Assembly (NCBI GenBank): GCA_964547995.1
Contig: CAZJRB010000062.1
Span: forward strand, 1 to 42,339
Direction: 5' to 3'
DNA: 42,339 nucleotides
Origin: CAZJRB01 sp964547995
GTDB lineage: Bacteria > Planctomycetota > Planctomycetia > Pirellulales > Thermoguttaceae
Positions 16,090 to 24,945 of this stretch are shown piece by piece (position 1 is the first letter of the stretch; every line of letters starts with the position of its first letter). The translations under genes and the position numbers were made by a program. The notes under the pieces were generated by a model. It was not told the origin of the DNA, searched no databases, and worked only from the letters and a program-made list of their open reading frames with translations.

Positions 16090-16974
16090 ATGCCGATCCT
16101 GTTTACCTGCCCTTACTGCGGCGTCCAGACCAATGTCTCGGACGAGTTTGCGGGGCAAACCGGCCCTTGTGTCAAGTGCGGCAAGACCGTGACGATCCCG
16201 CGGCCGGAGTCGGGTTTCGCTCCGGCGCCGAAATCCTCGAGCAATACGTGGATCGTCTTGCTGGTGATCGGCGTCTGCACGATACCTGTGCTGTTGATGT
16301 GTGCCGGGGTCTTGTTGCCCGGCGTGCAGGCCGGCCGCGAAGCTGCTCGCCGGGCGAATTGCCTGAACAACTTGAAGCAGATCGGACTGGCGATGCACAA
16401 CTACCATAGTGTCCACGGGTGCTTTCCCCCGGCCTACATCCCCGACGAAAACGGCAACCCGAAACACAGTTGGCGGGTGCTGATCCTCCCGTATATGGAG
16501 GAAAGGGCACTCTATAACCGGTACAACTTCGACGAACCCTGGGACAGCCCCGCCAACCAGCAATTGGCCCCGTTGATGCCGAAGGTCTACAACTGCCCGA
16601 GCGATGCGCTTTCCGACGGCGTCTCGGAGACTTCCTATCTCATGGTGGTTGGTCCGGGTACCGTGGGCGAGGGTTCCACGCCGACAAGGATCGTTGATAT
16701 CCGGGACGGCACGTCGAACACCGTGATGGTGGTCGAAACTGCCGGCACTGCGATCAATTGGCTCGAACCCGAGGATTGGGATACGTCCCAAGGCGATTTT
16801 TCGATCAACGAGGGCTTGGGAATGGGCATCGAGAGCGACCATGCCGGCGTGGCCAACGTGCTGTTCTGCGACGGCAGCGTGCGAAGCATCCCCGAATGGA
16901 CCGATCCCGAGGATCTCGAAGCATTGACCACGCGCGACGGCGGGGAAGAGGTCCAGGGCTGGCAATTTGACTGA
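16090..16974 (+). CDS. DUF1559 pseudopilin-like protein with N-terminal zinc ribbon
   Basis: This protein has 294 residues from the ATG at 16090, with GGGAG 8 bases upstream. The open frame runs back to 15700 without family support. Residues 7-31 form a CPYC...CVKC zinc ribbon. A transmembrane helix follows at about 54-76. Then comes the DUF1559 start, GREAARRANCLNNLKQIGLAMHNYHSVHGCFPPAY, and the typical late motif HAGVANVLFCDGSVRSIPE. DUF1559 proteins are greatly expanded in Planctomycetes and resemble type II secretion pseudopilins. Usually the pilin-type helix is at the extreme N-terminus with a prepilin cleavage site. Here it is internal, after the zinc ribbon, so normal prepilin processing is unlikely. 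The protein probably sits in the membrane with the ribbon inside. Confidence 0.88.
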   Translation: MPILFTCPYCGVQTNVSDEFAGQTGPCVKCGKTVTIPRPESGFAPAPKSSSNTWIVLLVIGVCTIPVLLMCAGVLLPGVQAGREAARRANCLNNLKQIGLAMHNYHSVHGCFPPAYIPDENGNPKHSWRVLILPYMEERALYNRYNFDEPWDSPANQQLAPLMPKVYNCPSDALSDGVSETSYLMVVGPGTVGEGSTPTRIVDIRDGTSNTVMVVETAGTAINWLEPEDWDTSQGDFSINEGLGMGIESDHAGVANVLFCDGSVRSIPEWTDPEDLEALTTRDGGEEVQGWQFD

Positions 16975-17138
16975 TTTACCACGATTTCCCAGGTATCCCA
17001 GGCCCCGCAGGCCAAGCAACCGGCAACTCTTCCTCAAGCGGTACGACTGATACCGCCGATACGAATCCTACGGCTGTAGTCTCGTAGTGCGCGCGGAAAT
17101 CTGCTTGGCCAAGAGCGTCCTCACGGAGGAGTCATGTC

Positions 17139-18830
17139 ATGGGGTTCAGTTTAGTTAGTTCGCTAGTTGCATTGGTTGCTCTGGGGTTTCAGGCGGCCGA
17201 TTCGACCGAGGCCGCCGGGCCGGTTTCCGGGGTTTCGGCGCCGCGCGAGACCGTTTCCAAGCGGCCTTCCGGCGAGCCGATCGCGACGCGGCAGACGCTG
17301 TTTTCCATCCCGTTTACGATAGACCGGCCGGCGAACCCTTCCGAGGAACCCGGCAACGTTCAACTCTACGTTTCCACGAACCGGGGGGTTGCGTGGCGGC
17401 TTTACGCCAGCGTTGAGCCCTCGCGGCGGCAGTTCTTGTTTCGCGCCGGCGGGGACGGCCCGTACTGGTTCCAAGTCCGCACGCTCGATCGGTCGGGCCG
17501 CATCAAGCCGCAACCGGCGGGCGCCGGCCTGCTCCGGGTGGTCGTCGATACCACGCGGCCGAGGATGGAACTCTCGGCCCGGCGCGGCGATGCCGGACAG
17601 GTCATCGCCCGATGGAGAATTGATGAACGCCATCCGAATCCGGATTCTCTGATGATTCACTATCGGGTTGGTCCCGATGGGGCGTGGCAACCGGTGGCGA
17701 TCGGCCAGGAGAATCGCAGGGTTTCGGGTACGGTCGAGACCAACGAGGTCACCTTCTGGCCGAAGGCCGCGGGCGAAATCCAGATTCGGGCCGAGGTCAC
17801 CGACGCGGCCGGCAATCGTGCCGTTTGCCATGCGCAAGTCAAGACGGGGCAGACGGCCGCCAAGCAACCACTGCGGAATTCCCAAGAAACCGAATCGATA
17901 TGGCGAGGAGGGGCCCATCAAGCAGCCACCCCCTGGCCCGCCGAAGGCACCCCATCCGGCAAGAAGCAGCCCGGCAGCCGACACCAGGCCCGGGGCCTTC
18001 CGGGCAATGATCCCGAGAAGCGCAAACTCGTTCCTACCGTCGAGCACCTGAAACCCGATCCGGCGATGGGTCCGGTTGCCGGGCGAGTCCATCCGCCGAT
18101 CCAGAAGCAATATGCGTCTGCAAGCCCCGAAGCGTCGCCGGAGGCGGCCGCCGGTCTGCCACCCGGCGAACGCCCGAGAATGATCAACAAGCGATTGTTC
18201 GAGTTGGAATACGACAACGACATGTCCGGCCGGGGATTCTCGCATATCGAGCTTTGGGGGAGTCAAGACGGGGGGCGGACCTGGCGGAGTTTTGCGTTCG
18301 ACGACGACAACCGCAGCCCGGTGTCGGTCGTCGTCGAGGAAGAAGGGCTCTACGGATTTCGTGTCGTGGCGAGCAGCGTGGGCAACGCCCGCCCCAATCC
18401 GCCGAAGCCGGGGACGCCGCCCGAAATCTTCATCGGCGTCGACCTGACCAAGCCGACCGCCCGGATTACCGGCGCCGAGAGTGCCGCGGGGGCCGATGCG
18501 GGCAATCTGATGATATCGTGGGAGGCGGCCGACCGGTTCCTCGCGCGGCGGCCGGTCTCGCTTTCGTTCAGCCAATATCCCTGCGGGCCGTGGACGGTGA
18601 TTGCCTCCGGCCTGGAGAATACCGGCAGCTACACCTGGGCGGTCGATCCCCGTGTGCCGCAGAGCATCTACTTGCGGCTGGAAGTCTGCGACGAGGCGGG
18701 GAACGTGGGCACGCATGAAACCTCCCATCCGGTCTTGCTCGAGCACACTCGTGCCTCGGTCCGCATTCGCGGCGTCCGCCCGGTCGGGCGAGAAAATCGG
18801 AGCGCAGCCGCGCGATATCCGTTTTGGTAG
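17139..18830 (+). CDS. secreted Ig-like multi-domain protein
   Basis: This 563-residue protein begins with a signal-peptide-like stretch (MGFSLVSSLVALVALGFQAA). GGAGGAG lies 8-14 bases before the ATG. Two similar beta-sandwich-like halves can be seen. One runs from about 45 to 235 (VQLYVSTNRGVAWRLYASV, YWFQVRTLDRSGR, IRAEVTDAAGNRAV). The other runs from about 345 to 540 (IELWGSQDGGRTWRSFAFD, YGFRVVASSVGNA, LRLEVCDEAGNVG). The xVxDxAGN ends are typical of Ig-like or fibronectin-like domains on surface proteins. A Pro/Lys-rich linker of about 100 residues separates the halves. There is no enzyme motif. The role is probably structural or adhesive at the cell surface. Confidence 0.75.
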   Translation: MGFSLVSSLVALVALGFQAADSTEAAGPVSGVSAPRETVSKRPSGEPIATRQTLFSIPFTIDRPANPSEEPGNVQLYVSTNRGVAWRLYASVEPSRRQFLFRAGGDGPYWFQVRTLDRSGRIKPQPAGAGLLRVVVDTTRPRMELSARRGDAGQVIARWRIDERHPNPDSLMIHYRVGPDGAWQPVAIGQENRRVSGTVETNEVTFWPKAAGEIQIRAEVTDAAGNRAVCHAQVKTGQTAAKQPLRNSQETESIWRGGAHQAATPWPAEGTPSGKKQPGSRHQARGLPGNDPEKRKLVPTVEHLKPDPAMGPVAGRVHPPIQKQYASASPEASPEAAAGLPPGERPRMINKRLFELEYDNDMSGRGFSHIELWGSQDGGRTWRSFAFDDDNRSPVSVVVEEEGLYGFRVVASSVGNARPNPPKPGTPPEIFIGVDLTKPTARITGAESAAGADAGNLMISWEAADRFLARRPVSLSFSQYPCGPWTVIASGLENTGSYTWAVDPRVPQSIYLRLEVCDEAGNVGTHETSHPVLLEHTRASVRIRGVRPVGRENRSAAARYPFW

Positions 18831-18867
18831 TCAAGGTCCGCGGGCCTGGCGAGAGCGAGTCGAGAAT

Positions 18868-19120
18868 CAGACTCCGCCGGCGCAAGTGAAAATCGGTTTC
18901 AATAGGCTGTCGTGACAATCCATCCATTCCTTGACGTCCTGGACAATCCGGCGAGGGCCGCGGCTCGGGCGCCAGTTGAAATCCTGTTGCGCTTCTCGCG
19001 AATCGGTGATGAAGATCCGAAGATCGACGGGTCTCGTCTCCGGGGCAGATCTGTCGCCGTTGGTTGTGTATCGCCTTCCACAGGCGTTTCCGCTCGTTCA
19101 TAACAGGCAGCGACGCCACC
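18868..19120 (-). pseudogene. C-terminal fragment of an NAD-dependent sugar epimerase
   Basis: On the minus strand one frame reads RIFITDSREAQQDFNWRPSR and then RIVQDVKEWMDC before a stop at 18868-18870. This resembles the end of GalE-type or CDP-paratose-epimerase-type SDR enzymes (xxxSDxxKAxxxLGWxP, then a helix ending in W). Upstream, a neighbouring frame gives PRRRDPSIF, also epimerase-like, so a frameshift is likely. An in-frame stop lies near 19104. No Rossmann domain is present, so this would be only a decayed remnant. It lies beside glycan-related genes. The identification is tentative. Confidence 0.35.
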
Positions 19121-19169
19121 AGCTCCATCCACTTCGCGGCCAGCGAATGTCCATTTCGGCCGGTCCGAC

Positions 19170-19197
19170 TTCACGGTATTCGGGTTTAGTGTACAAT
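19170..19197 (+). promoter_or_regulatory. sigma70-like promoter
   Basis: TTCACG (19170-19175) and TACAAT (19192-19197) are separated by 16 bases. The -10 matches at 5 of 6 positions and the -35 at 4 of 6. It would start a transcript near 19204 leading into the methyltransferase gene, which supports a start codon at 19243 or later. Confidence 0.45.
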
Positions 19198-19242
19198 GAC
19201 CACCGATGGGAAGGCACATCGCGGCTTCCACCCATTAGGGTG

Positions 19243-20298
19243 ATGGCACGTGGGTGGGTCAGCACGCTTGCTCGGGAGATATTGACGCGCGAGGTTCTTT
19301 CAGAAATGGATCACCACAGGCTTACAAACATTTCTGCCGCTGCAGACACAGAACCTCCCGCAAATCTGCCCCCTGTTCCCGATCCGCACATAGCTCCACT
19401 CCGGGACACTAGAACTTTGATGGAATTGGTTGCGGAGGTCACCGATGAGCCGCAGGAGGAAGTGCAACGACGGCTTCGAAAGGAGCATCAGCGGTTAGGC
19501 TCGAACGTGTGGGAGGAAATGCAGCGGTGGGGAATCGAGCCATATGTGTGGAGTGACAAGCTGGTTGAGTTCTACAGCAAGACGGATGCATTTCTCTACG
19601 AATCGTTGGTGTGGAATCGCACGGCGAAGAAGAACCAAATGCGCAAGTGGATCGGCGAGTTTCTTGCCCGGGATTTCGCAGGTCCCGCAAAGATTCTTAC
19701 CTATGGCGACGGGCTCGGGTTCGACAGTCTGTATCTGACAAAGGCCGGCCACGACGTGACTTCGTTTGAAGTTTCTGAGAAGTGTGTGAAGCTTGCCAAA
19801 TCGGTTTTCGCGAGGGCGGGTGAGACCTTGCGGATACTTGGTTCTCCCGAGGAAGTCGAAGAGGAAGCGTACGACGTGGTCGTCTGCCTCGATGTGCTGG
19901 AGCACGTTCCCGATCCACCCGGTCTGGTGGGACAACTGGCGGGCGCACTTCGACGTGGGGGCCGGCTGATCGTCCACGCCCCGTTCTTCTACGTTGCTTG
20001 GAATGTTGTCACCCACCTTCGTGCTAACAAGAAGTACAGCGGCGATCTGGTCAGACTGTACACCCCACACGGGCTCACCCCCATAGACGGTCAGTTTTTC
20101 TGGGATCCGCTCGTGCTGGAGAAGTGCGACCGGAACGCCGGTCCAAGAAACCGATTTGCGGGACGCGAGGTTTTGCTGCGATGGTCCGGATTACTATTGT
20201 CAGTGGGAAGGTTTTGGCCGCTACCACATATTTGGGTGGCCAAACTTTTGTCCAAGGTGGAAAAGGAATACAAGCATGAGTTGTGGATCGAAGAATAA
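19243..20298 (+). CDS. class I SAM-dependent methyltransferase
   Basis: This protein has 351 residues from the ATG at 19243, which has AGGG close upstream. A second ATG at 19306 is a fair alternative. The open frame extends to 18931, but that part overlaps the putative epimerase remnant and precedes the predicted promoter. After about 150 helical residues, motif I is ILTYGDGLGFDSLYL (about 150-164), then VTSFEVSEKCVKLAK, and the motif IV region is YDVVVCLDVLEHVPDPPGLV, typical of methyltransferase type 11/12 proteins. The methylated substrate is not evident. The GT-C membrane protein downstream and the glycolipid-like operon beyond it suggest a sugar or lipid acceptor. It should be cytoplasmic. 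Confidence 0.85.
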   Translation: MARGWVSTLAREILTREVLSEMDHHRLTNISAAADTEPPANLPPVPDPHIAPLRDTRTLMELVAEVTDEPQEEVQRRLRKEHQRLGSNVWEEMQRWGIEPYVWSDKLVEFYSKTDAFLYESLVWNRTAKKNQMRKWIGEFLARDFAGPAKILTYGDGLGFDSLYLTKAGHDVTSFEVSEKCVKLAKSVFARAGETLRILGSPEEVEEEAYDVVVCLDVLEHVPDPPGLVGQLAGALRRGGRLIVHAPFFYVAWNVVTHLRANKKYSGDLVRLYTPHGLTPIDGQFFWDPLVLEKCDRNAGPRNRFAGREVLLRWSGLLLSVGRFWPLPHIWVAKLLSKVEKEYKHELWIEE

Positions 20299-20472
20299 TC
20301 GAATACCTGCGGTTATTCTGGTATGCGGTGCTGGGCCGTCAGGCCGCGCCTTGGTGTCGGATGCCTTTGATGCTGTGTGGACTAAGCTTGGTATGGCAAA
20401 CTGATCCGTTGTACTATGAACAATATGGCCTGCCACTGCTTGATAGTAACTGAATAGGTGCTCCAGGAACAC

Positions 20473-22056
20473 ATGATTCAGAAGCAGAGAATACAACGGT
20501 CCAGCTTGTGGCGAGCGTGTTTTTATGTGGTCTTGTTCCCTGCTTTAGCGTTTATCCACATTTCGTTAAGGGATTACGTTGCCGATGATGCGTACATTCA
20601 TGTTCGCATTGCACAACATCTGGTCGAACACGGGGTGCCTTATTTCAACGTTCACGAGCCAATCATGGCCAGTTCCTCGCCACTGTATACTATTACCCTC
20701 TTTCTGGCATTTTCCATTTTTGGCGTTAACCTTCTGACATTAGCGATACTCAACAGTCTTGCAACTTGCCTTTGTGCCTTGGTTTTCAGTCGGTTGGCGA
20801 GGCGAGTCCTTGCCAGTGAGTCGTTCCGCGTGGACCTCTGTGTAACGGTTGTTGTGGTGTCGCTGTTGCTAGAATCCAGCATCTCCCTGATGGAGACTCC
20901 GTTGGCACTGCTCGTTTTGGGCCAAGGGATTCATTTTTATCTTGGCCGGCGCCCCGTGAGCTTTGTCTTCTTGTGCGCGGCCGTTTTTTTGCGAATTGAA
21001 CTGGCGGTTTTCTTCCTTAGCTTTGTCGCCCACAGTCTGTACACTCGCCGAATTGGCCCTGGACAGATCGTTTTGTGCGCGTTGCTTGGGGGCGTACCCT
21101 GGGTTCTGTACGATCTATATTTTTTTCGCACGATTCTGCCACAGACGATGGAGGCAAAAAGCGCGGTCTTCTCTCTGAACATCATGCAATTTGCCATGAT
21201 TACTTATCGGTATCTTTACGGGCCACATTTGTCGTTCAATTTGCGATGGCTTCTGATCGTTCATGCCGTGGCGGCACCGTGGATGTTTTTGGCGACCTTT
21301 CTGAAGGGGAGACCGGCATTTCGTGACGACAAGGTTCTCAAGTCGGCACTATTGTTATTCTTGCCTGGCGCCACAATTCTGGCGGTCTATGCGGCCAAGC
21401 GAGTTTTGCCCTTCCAATGGTACCTGCCGTTGTTCTTGGTTCCCATGTTTATCGGGATGTTCCTCGTCGCATACGCGCGGAAATCCGCGCTGATCCGGTT
21501 TGCATTTGCCTTTTTCGTTTTTCCAGTGGTCCTCAATTTGGCGATCAACACGTGTGCAGCATTGGGTTATCCTGGTCTGTATTCAGACTTCGTTTTCGGG
21601 GCACGTACGAGGCAATACATGCGTGTCGGCTATGCTCTGCAACGAAAGTACCCCGATGCGACGCTTCTGACAACCGAAATAGGCGCGCTGGGTTTCGCGT
21701 TCGGAGGAACTATCCACGATGCTGCCGGCCTGGTGTCCCCAGCAGCTTTGAAGTATCACCCCATGCATGTGCCCCAAGAGAGATCCTTGGGATATATTGG
21801 TGCGATTCCCCCCGAATTTGTTCATGAAGTCAAGCCGGATATCATAGTCAGCTACGATGTGTTTATCGAGGAACTCATGCGGTCGGATTTGCTGGACGAG
21901 TACGTGCATGAAAGTATCCCGGCTTTGCTCCCCGGAGATGCCGCGGTAGCCGACCACCGGCAACTCTGGTTTGGGCAACAACTACATGTCTTTGTACGGA
22001 AGGAAATTGACCTGGGTCCAATCCAGAAAGAGTCCGACCGCGAGAATCTGGATTAG
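20473..22056 (+). CDS. GT-C-type integral membrane glycosyltransferase
   Basis: This protein has 527 residues from the ATG at 20473, with AGGAA just upstream. A GTG at 20458 is possible. It has about ten hydrophobic segments. The first external loop has the acidic pair in VADDAYIHVRIAQHLVEHG, followed by PYFNVHEPIMASSSPLY. This arrangement (DD in loop 1, then a G-x-x-Y-x-N segment) is that of polyprenyl-phosphate-dependent GT-C mannosyl- and arabinosyltransferases. A soluble C-terminal part of about 150 residues follows. It would transfer a sugar from a lipid carrier on the outer face of the membrane. It is 174 bases after the methyltransferase and may share its transcript. Donor and acceptor are unknown. 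Confidence 0.8.
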   Translation: MIQKQRIQRSSLWRACFYVVLFPALAFIHISLRDYVADDAYIHVRIAQHLVEHGVPYFNVHEPIMASSSPLYTITLFLAFSIFGVNLLTLAILNSLATCLCALVFSRLARRVLASESFRVDLCVTVVVVSLLLESSISLMETPLALLVLGQGIHFYLGRRPVSFVFLCAAVFLRIELAVFFLSFVAHSLYTRRIGPGQIVLCALLGGVPWVLYDLYFFRTILPQTMEAKSAVFSLNIMQFAMITYRYLYGPHLSFNLRWLLIVHAVAAPWMFLATFLKGRPAFRDDKVLKSALLLFLPGATILAVYAAKRVLPFQWYLPLFLVPMFIGMFLVAYARKSALIRFAFAFFVFPVVLNLAINTCAALGYPGLYSDFVFGARTRQYMRVGYALQRKYPDATLLTTEIGALGFAFGGTIHDAAGLVSPAALKYHPMHVPQERSLGYIGAIPPEFVHEVKPDIIVSYDVFIEELMRSDLLDEYVHESIPALLPGDAAVADHRQLWFGQQLHVFVRKEIDLGPIQKESDRENLD

Positions 22057-22179
22057 TTGCGCAAACTCTCGTGGGAGAAGATTGCAGAGATCGGGCGCGA
22101 GATCCCGGTTGTGATCAATGGGTGCAGCTTCCTGAGTCGGAATACCGACGCTAAAACAAAGGGTGTGTATTCCACGTAG
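22057..22179 (+). pseudogene. possible creatininase N-terminal remnant
   Basis: Directly after the stop codon, and in the same frame as the gene before it, 40 codons read LRKLSWEKIAEIGREIPVVI and then diverge before a stop. The opening resembles the N-terminus of creatininase-family amidohydrolases (LxxLSWEEvaxxgrexPVVlpxGsxEQHG), but the metal-binding EQHGxHLP segment is missing. It may be a decayed gene start. The match is short and the call tentative. Confidence 0.25.
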
Positions 22180-22313
22180 TTCTGCTGACCCTCTCGTTAA
22201 ATGCAATGCGGGAAGAGGCAATTGCCATCTCGAAAACATTGTGTGTTGGTGTCCGGCGAATACTTGCCCCGGACGGCAATACGGGCTCATGTAGCATTTT
22301 CTCAATCTCTCCG

Positions 22314-23570
22314 CTATAGAGACTCTGTCTGCTTGGAGGAAGAATCGGCTTCGTAGGGGCGGTACTCGATCAGGCGAATATCGAACGGGGCGCGGATCCG
22401 GTAGGAAACACCCCGCCATGCGGCAGTCCGCACGAAGATGGTGGAAACGAGTGCGATGGGGTAGATGATCTGAGTTGCGCCGACGGCTGCCAACAGTTTT
22501 GCGGCATCGAAGGCAGTCAGCCACGCGGCCGGTTCGCCCCGTGCCCGGACGATCCGCCGCACGCCGGCCTCCATGGGGATCAGCAGCAAGAGCATCCCGG
22601 CCATGTACAGGGCAAGCCCGCCACCCGCCCAGATCAGTGTCTCCGGTCGGCCCGTGGCAAGGGCCGTAATCGCAAGGGCCGCCGTGACGAGCAATGTCAG
22701 CGACGTGGCAATCGCGTGGGCGACGACTCCCGGCCAGCCGGGATGGTACAGCCGGGCGGCGAGCAGTTGGCGTCGTACCCAGCGGAAGTAGTTGGAAATG
22801 CTGCACGCCTCGCGGTTGACCATCATCAGCGAGGGGACGAATACCACGCGGAACTCTTGTTTGCGAAGCACCCGGTAGAGCATCGTGTCTTCACAAAATG
22901 CCTTCTGCCAGCGGTCGAGCAGGTCGGATTCCCGAAGGACCCTGGTTTTTAGTGCCAGCGATCCACCCCACGGGATCCGGTAGAGATACATCTGCACGAC
23001 CGCTGCGGCGTTCCAGGCGTATCGCACCAGGGCCCCCCAGGTCCTTTTGTCCGGCATGTACCACCGGTTTCCCGTCGAGACCCCAACACGTTCACATGCC
23101 AAGGGAGCGACCAGCTCGCGAAGCCAATCGGGGTGTGCAACCGTATCGGCATCCAGCAGGGCAACGACTTCGTACGACTCGTCGAGTTGCGAGACGGCCT
23201 GCACGACGCTGCTGCACTTGAGACTGCACGTGTCATGGCGCCGGGTCAGGGGCGAAATCTGCACGTTGGTCACATTGCAGCGGTCGACGACTTCTTCGGC
23301 GATTTGCCACGCCGCGTCCTCGCGGGAATCGACGATTACGCGCACGTCGTAATCGGGATAGTCCTGTTTCAGCAGTGCTTCGAGGCAATCGGCCAGGAAC
23401 GGGTCGGTTCCCCGCAGGCAGAGAACCACCGCTGCCTTGGGGCGGTACTGTTCGGTAGCCGCGTGCCTCTTCCAGCGAAACAGGACCCAAATGAAGCCGC
23501 ACGTCATCAGGGCTTGACCCGTGACGAGCCCGAGCAGGATCCAGAATATGGCGACCGCAAGCTGGTTCAT
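22314..23570 (-). CDS. membrane GT2 glycosyltransferase, ceramide-glucosyltransferase-like
   Basis: This protein has 418 residues from the ATG at 23570, which is 4 bases past the stop of the gene upstream. A TTG at 23585 is less likely. An N-terminal transmembrane segment (about 2-25) is followed by a GT-A domain: AVVLCLRGTDPFLADCLEALL, ALLDADTVAHPDW with the metal-binding DAD, then FCEDTMLYRVLR with the catalytic ED, and NYFRWVRRQLL, the (R/Q)xxRW-like element of processive and GT21 enzymes. Several membrane helices follow. GT21-type enzymes (ceramide glucosyltransferase, HpnI-like) attach a sugar or amino sugar to a lipid. As the last gene of the operon it probably glycosylates the lipid made by the first two products. 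Confidence 0.87.
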   Translation of the reverse strand: MNQLAVAIFWILLGLVTGQALMTCGFIWVLFRWKRHAATEQYRPKAAVVLCLRGTDPFLADCLEALLKQDYPDYDVRVIVDSREDAAWQIAEEVVDRCNVTNVQISPLTRRHDTCSLKCSSVVQAVSQLDESYEVVALLDADTVAHPDWLRELVAPLACERVGVSTGNRWYMPDKRTWGALVRYAWNAAAVVQMYLYRIPWGGSLALKTRVLRESDLLDRWQKAFCEDTMLYRVLRKQEFRVVFVPSLMMVNREACSISNYFRWVRRQLLAARLYHPGWPGVVAHAIATSLTLLVTAALAITALATGRPETLIWAGGGLALYMAGMLLLLIPMEAGVRRIVRARGEPAAWLTAFDAAKLLAAVGATQIIYPIALVSTIFVRTAAWRGVSYRIRAPFDIRLIEYRPYEADSSSKQTESL

Positions 23571-23574
23571 GTCT

Positions 23575-24945
23575 TCAGCCCGCAAGCGATTCTTCAGGGT
23601 GTTTTGCCGCCCCGATCGATGCGCGTACTTTCCGCACGTAGGTTTCGAGCAGGTCTTCGGCCTGCCTGCCCGTCATCGCGCGGGCGTCGTAGTGCAGGGT
23701 GACGGTCAGCTTGCCGGCGTAGATGAACACTGCGAACGCGGCGGAGGTGTGTGGGCGGATCGGCGCCAGGCATTCCATGCCCTCCAGGACGACGTTGCCG
23801 ACCACGAATCGGCCCTCGCGGCGCGGCAGGGGCAGTTTTGCCAACGGCGAACCGAGGTTCGTAAAAACGCAAGTTGCCGTACACTGATCCCCTTTGACCT
23901 GAGCGGGCATGCCGCCCGGCAAGAACCTACACGCTTGCAGCGAGAAGACGAAAGTCAGCCCCAGTCGCCGGCGTTTGATCAGAAGCATCTCGTCGGAGAT
24001 GCCCGCAAGCAACTGCCCGGTGTCGGCGAAGTCCTGCGAACGCCGATCGAGGAACACCATGCTCACGGCGTTGGCGGCCGGGAGCCGCCGCTCGGAAACG
24101 GTTCGGAGGTTCACGGGCACCGAGAGCCGCAGCCAGCCGTCGTCGTACCCGGGCACATGCCGCGACATCCAATCGTGCAACGCCAGAAACAGATCTCGGG
24201 CGAGCAGATCGTTGGTCGTTGCGCGCAATTCCGCGGCGACTCTCCGCAGAGCTTTCGTTTCGGCCTCGTCGATTCGGCGCGTACACGTTGCGGGGTATCT
24301 GTCCGGCGGTTGGGACATGTCTTGCGGTGGAGTGTTGGGGGTCGCCGGTACGGGTGATCGCATCAGGAACTGCCGCACGCCGAGCAGGCCGGTAAGCTGT
24401 TGGGGTAGAATTCGCAGGAACCTCCACGGGGTGAGGCCGAACGTGTTGCGCCGGCGCAGGAGTTTCGCATCCAACGGCGGCAGGGTTGCCCGCCGCGACG
24501 TTTCTCCCGCGGCCACGGCGTAGGCGACCAGCAAGTCCCTGAGAAAGCGGAACCCGCCCAGCCCGTCGCAACAGGAATGATGAAACTGCATCACCAGTTC
24601 GGTTGTTTTCGCACCCGCCAGCACCCAGAATCTCAGCCCGGCTTCGGCGTAGAGATTGATGGGCGCGGCATGGGGAAAGGAGTCGTCCGGCAGTTTTTCT
24701 TGCCACCGCACGGTCGGCGCCGTGGTTTCGTCCGCGATCCATTGAAAACGGTTGCGGGGCAACTTGCGCACGGACACGGCCAGCAAGGGATGCCGGGCAA
24801 CGGACGCCTGCAACACCGACTCGAAGGCCCTGCGGTCCAACCGGCCGGAGAACCGAACCCGGCAGAAGAAATTCATGGGATAGGCCGGGCGGTCGTCCGA
24901 TAGCATGTATTCTTCGAACGGCGCCAACGGCAACGGAAAGATCAT
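23575..24945 (-). CDS. condensation-domain / acyltransferase (WS/DGAT- and PapA-like)
   Basis: This protein has 456 residues. The start at 24945 overlaps the stop of the upstream gene as ATGA, and MIFPLPLAPFEEYMLSDDRP has the typical start of this fold. The open frame extends further upstream but only through the neighbour's coding region. The catalytic motif HHxxxDG is present as HHSCCDGLGG near 140. A later RLSVPVNLRTVSERR segment and TNLGSPLAKL match the DFGW-like half of the chloramphenicol-acetyltransferase fold. These enzymes condense an acyl or peptidyl thioester with an alcohol or amine, as in wax-ester synthases, PapA5 and NRPS condensation domains. It probably acylates an alcohol generated by the reductase next to it. 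It is soluble or membrane-peripheral. Confidence 0.85.
   Translation of the reverse strand: MIFPLPLAPFEEYMLSDDRPAYPMNFFCRVRFSGRLDRRAFESVLQASVARHPLLAVSVRKLPRNRFQWIADETTAPTVRWQEKLPDDSFPHAAPINLYAEAGLRFWVLAGAKTTELVMQFHHSCCDGLGGFRFLRDLLVAYAVAAGETSRRATLPPLDAKLLRRRNTFGLTPWRFLRILPQQLTGLLGVRQFLMRSPVPATPNTPPQDMSQPPDRYPATCTRRIDEAETKALRRVAAELRATTNDLLARDLFLALHDWMSRHVPGYDDGWLRLSVPVNLRTVSERRLPAANAVSMVFLDRRSQDFADTGQLLAGISDEMLLIKRRRLGLTFVFSLQACRFLPGGMPAQVKGDQCTATCVFTNLGSPLAKLPLPRREGRFVVGNVVLEGMECLAPIRPHTSAAFAVFIYAGKLTVTLHYDARAMTGRQAEDLLETYVRKVRASIGAAKHPEESLAG

Noticed and set aside
17163..18746. 527-codon minus-strand open frame
   Set aside because: It is antisense to the Ig-like secreted protein; Arg/Gly/Pro-rich with no domain.
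18931..19242. N-terminal extension of the methyltransferase
   Set aside because: It precedes the predicted promoter, is Arg-rich, and overlaps the possible epimerase remnant on the other strand.
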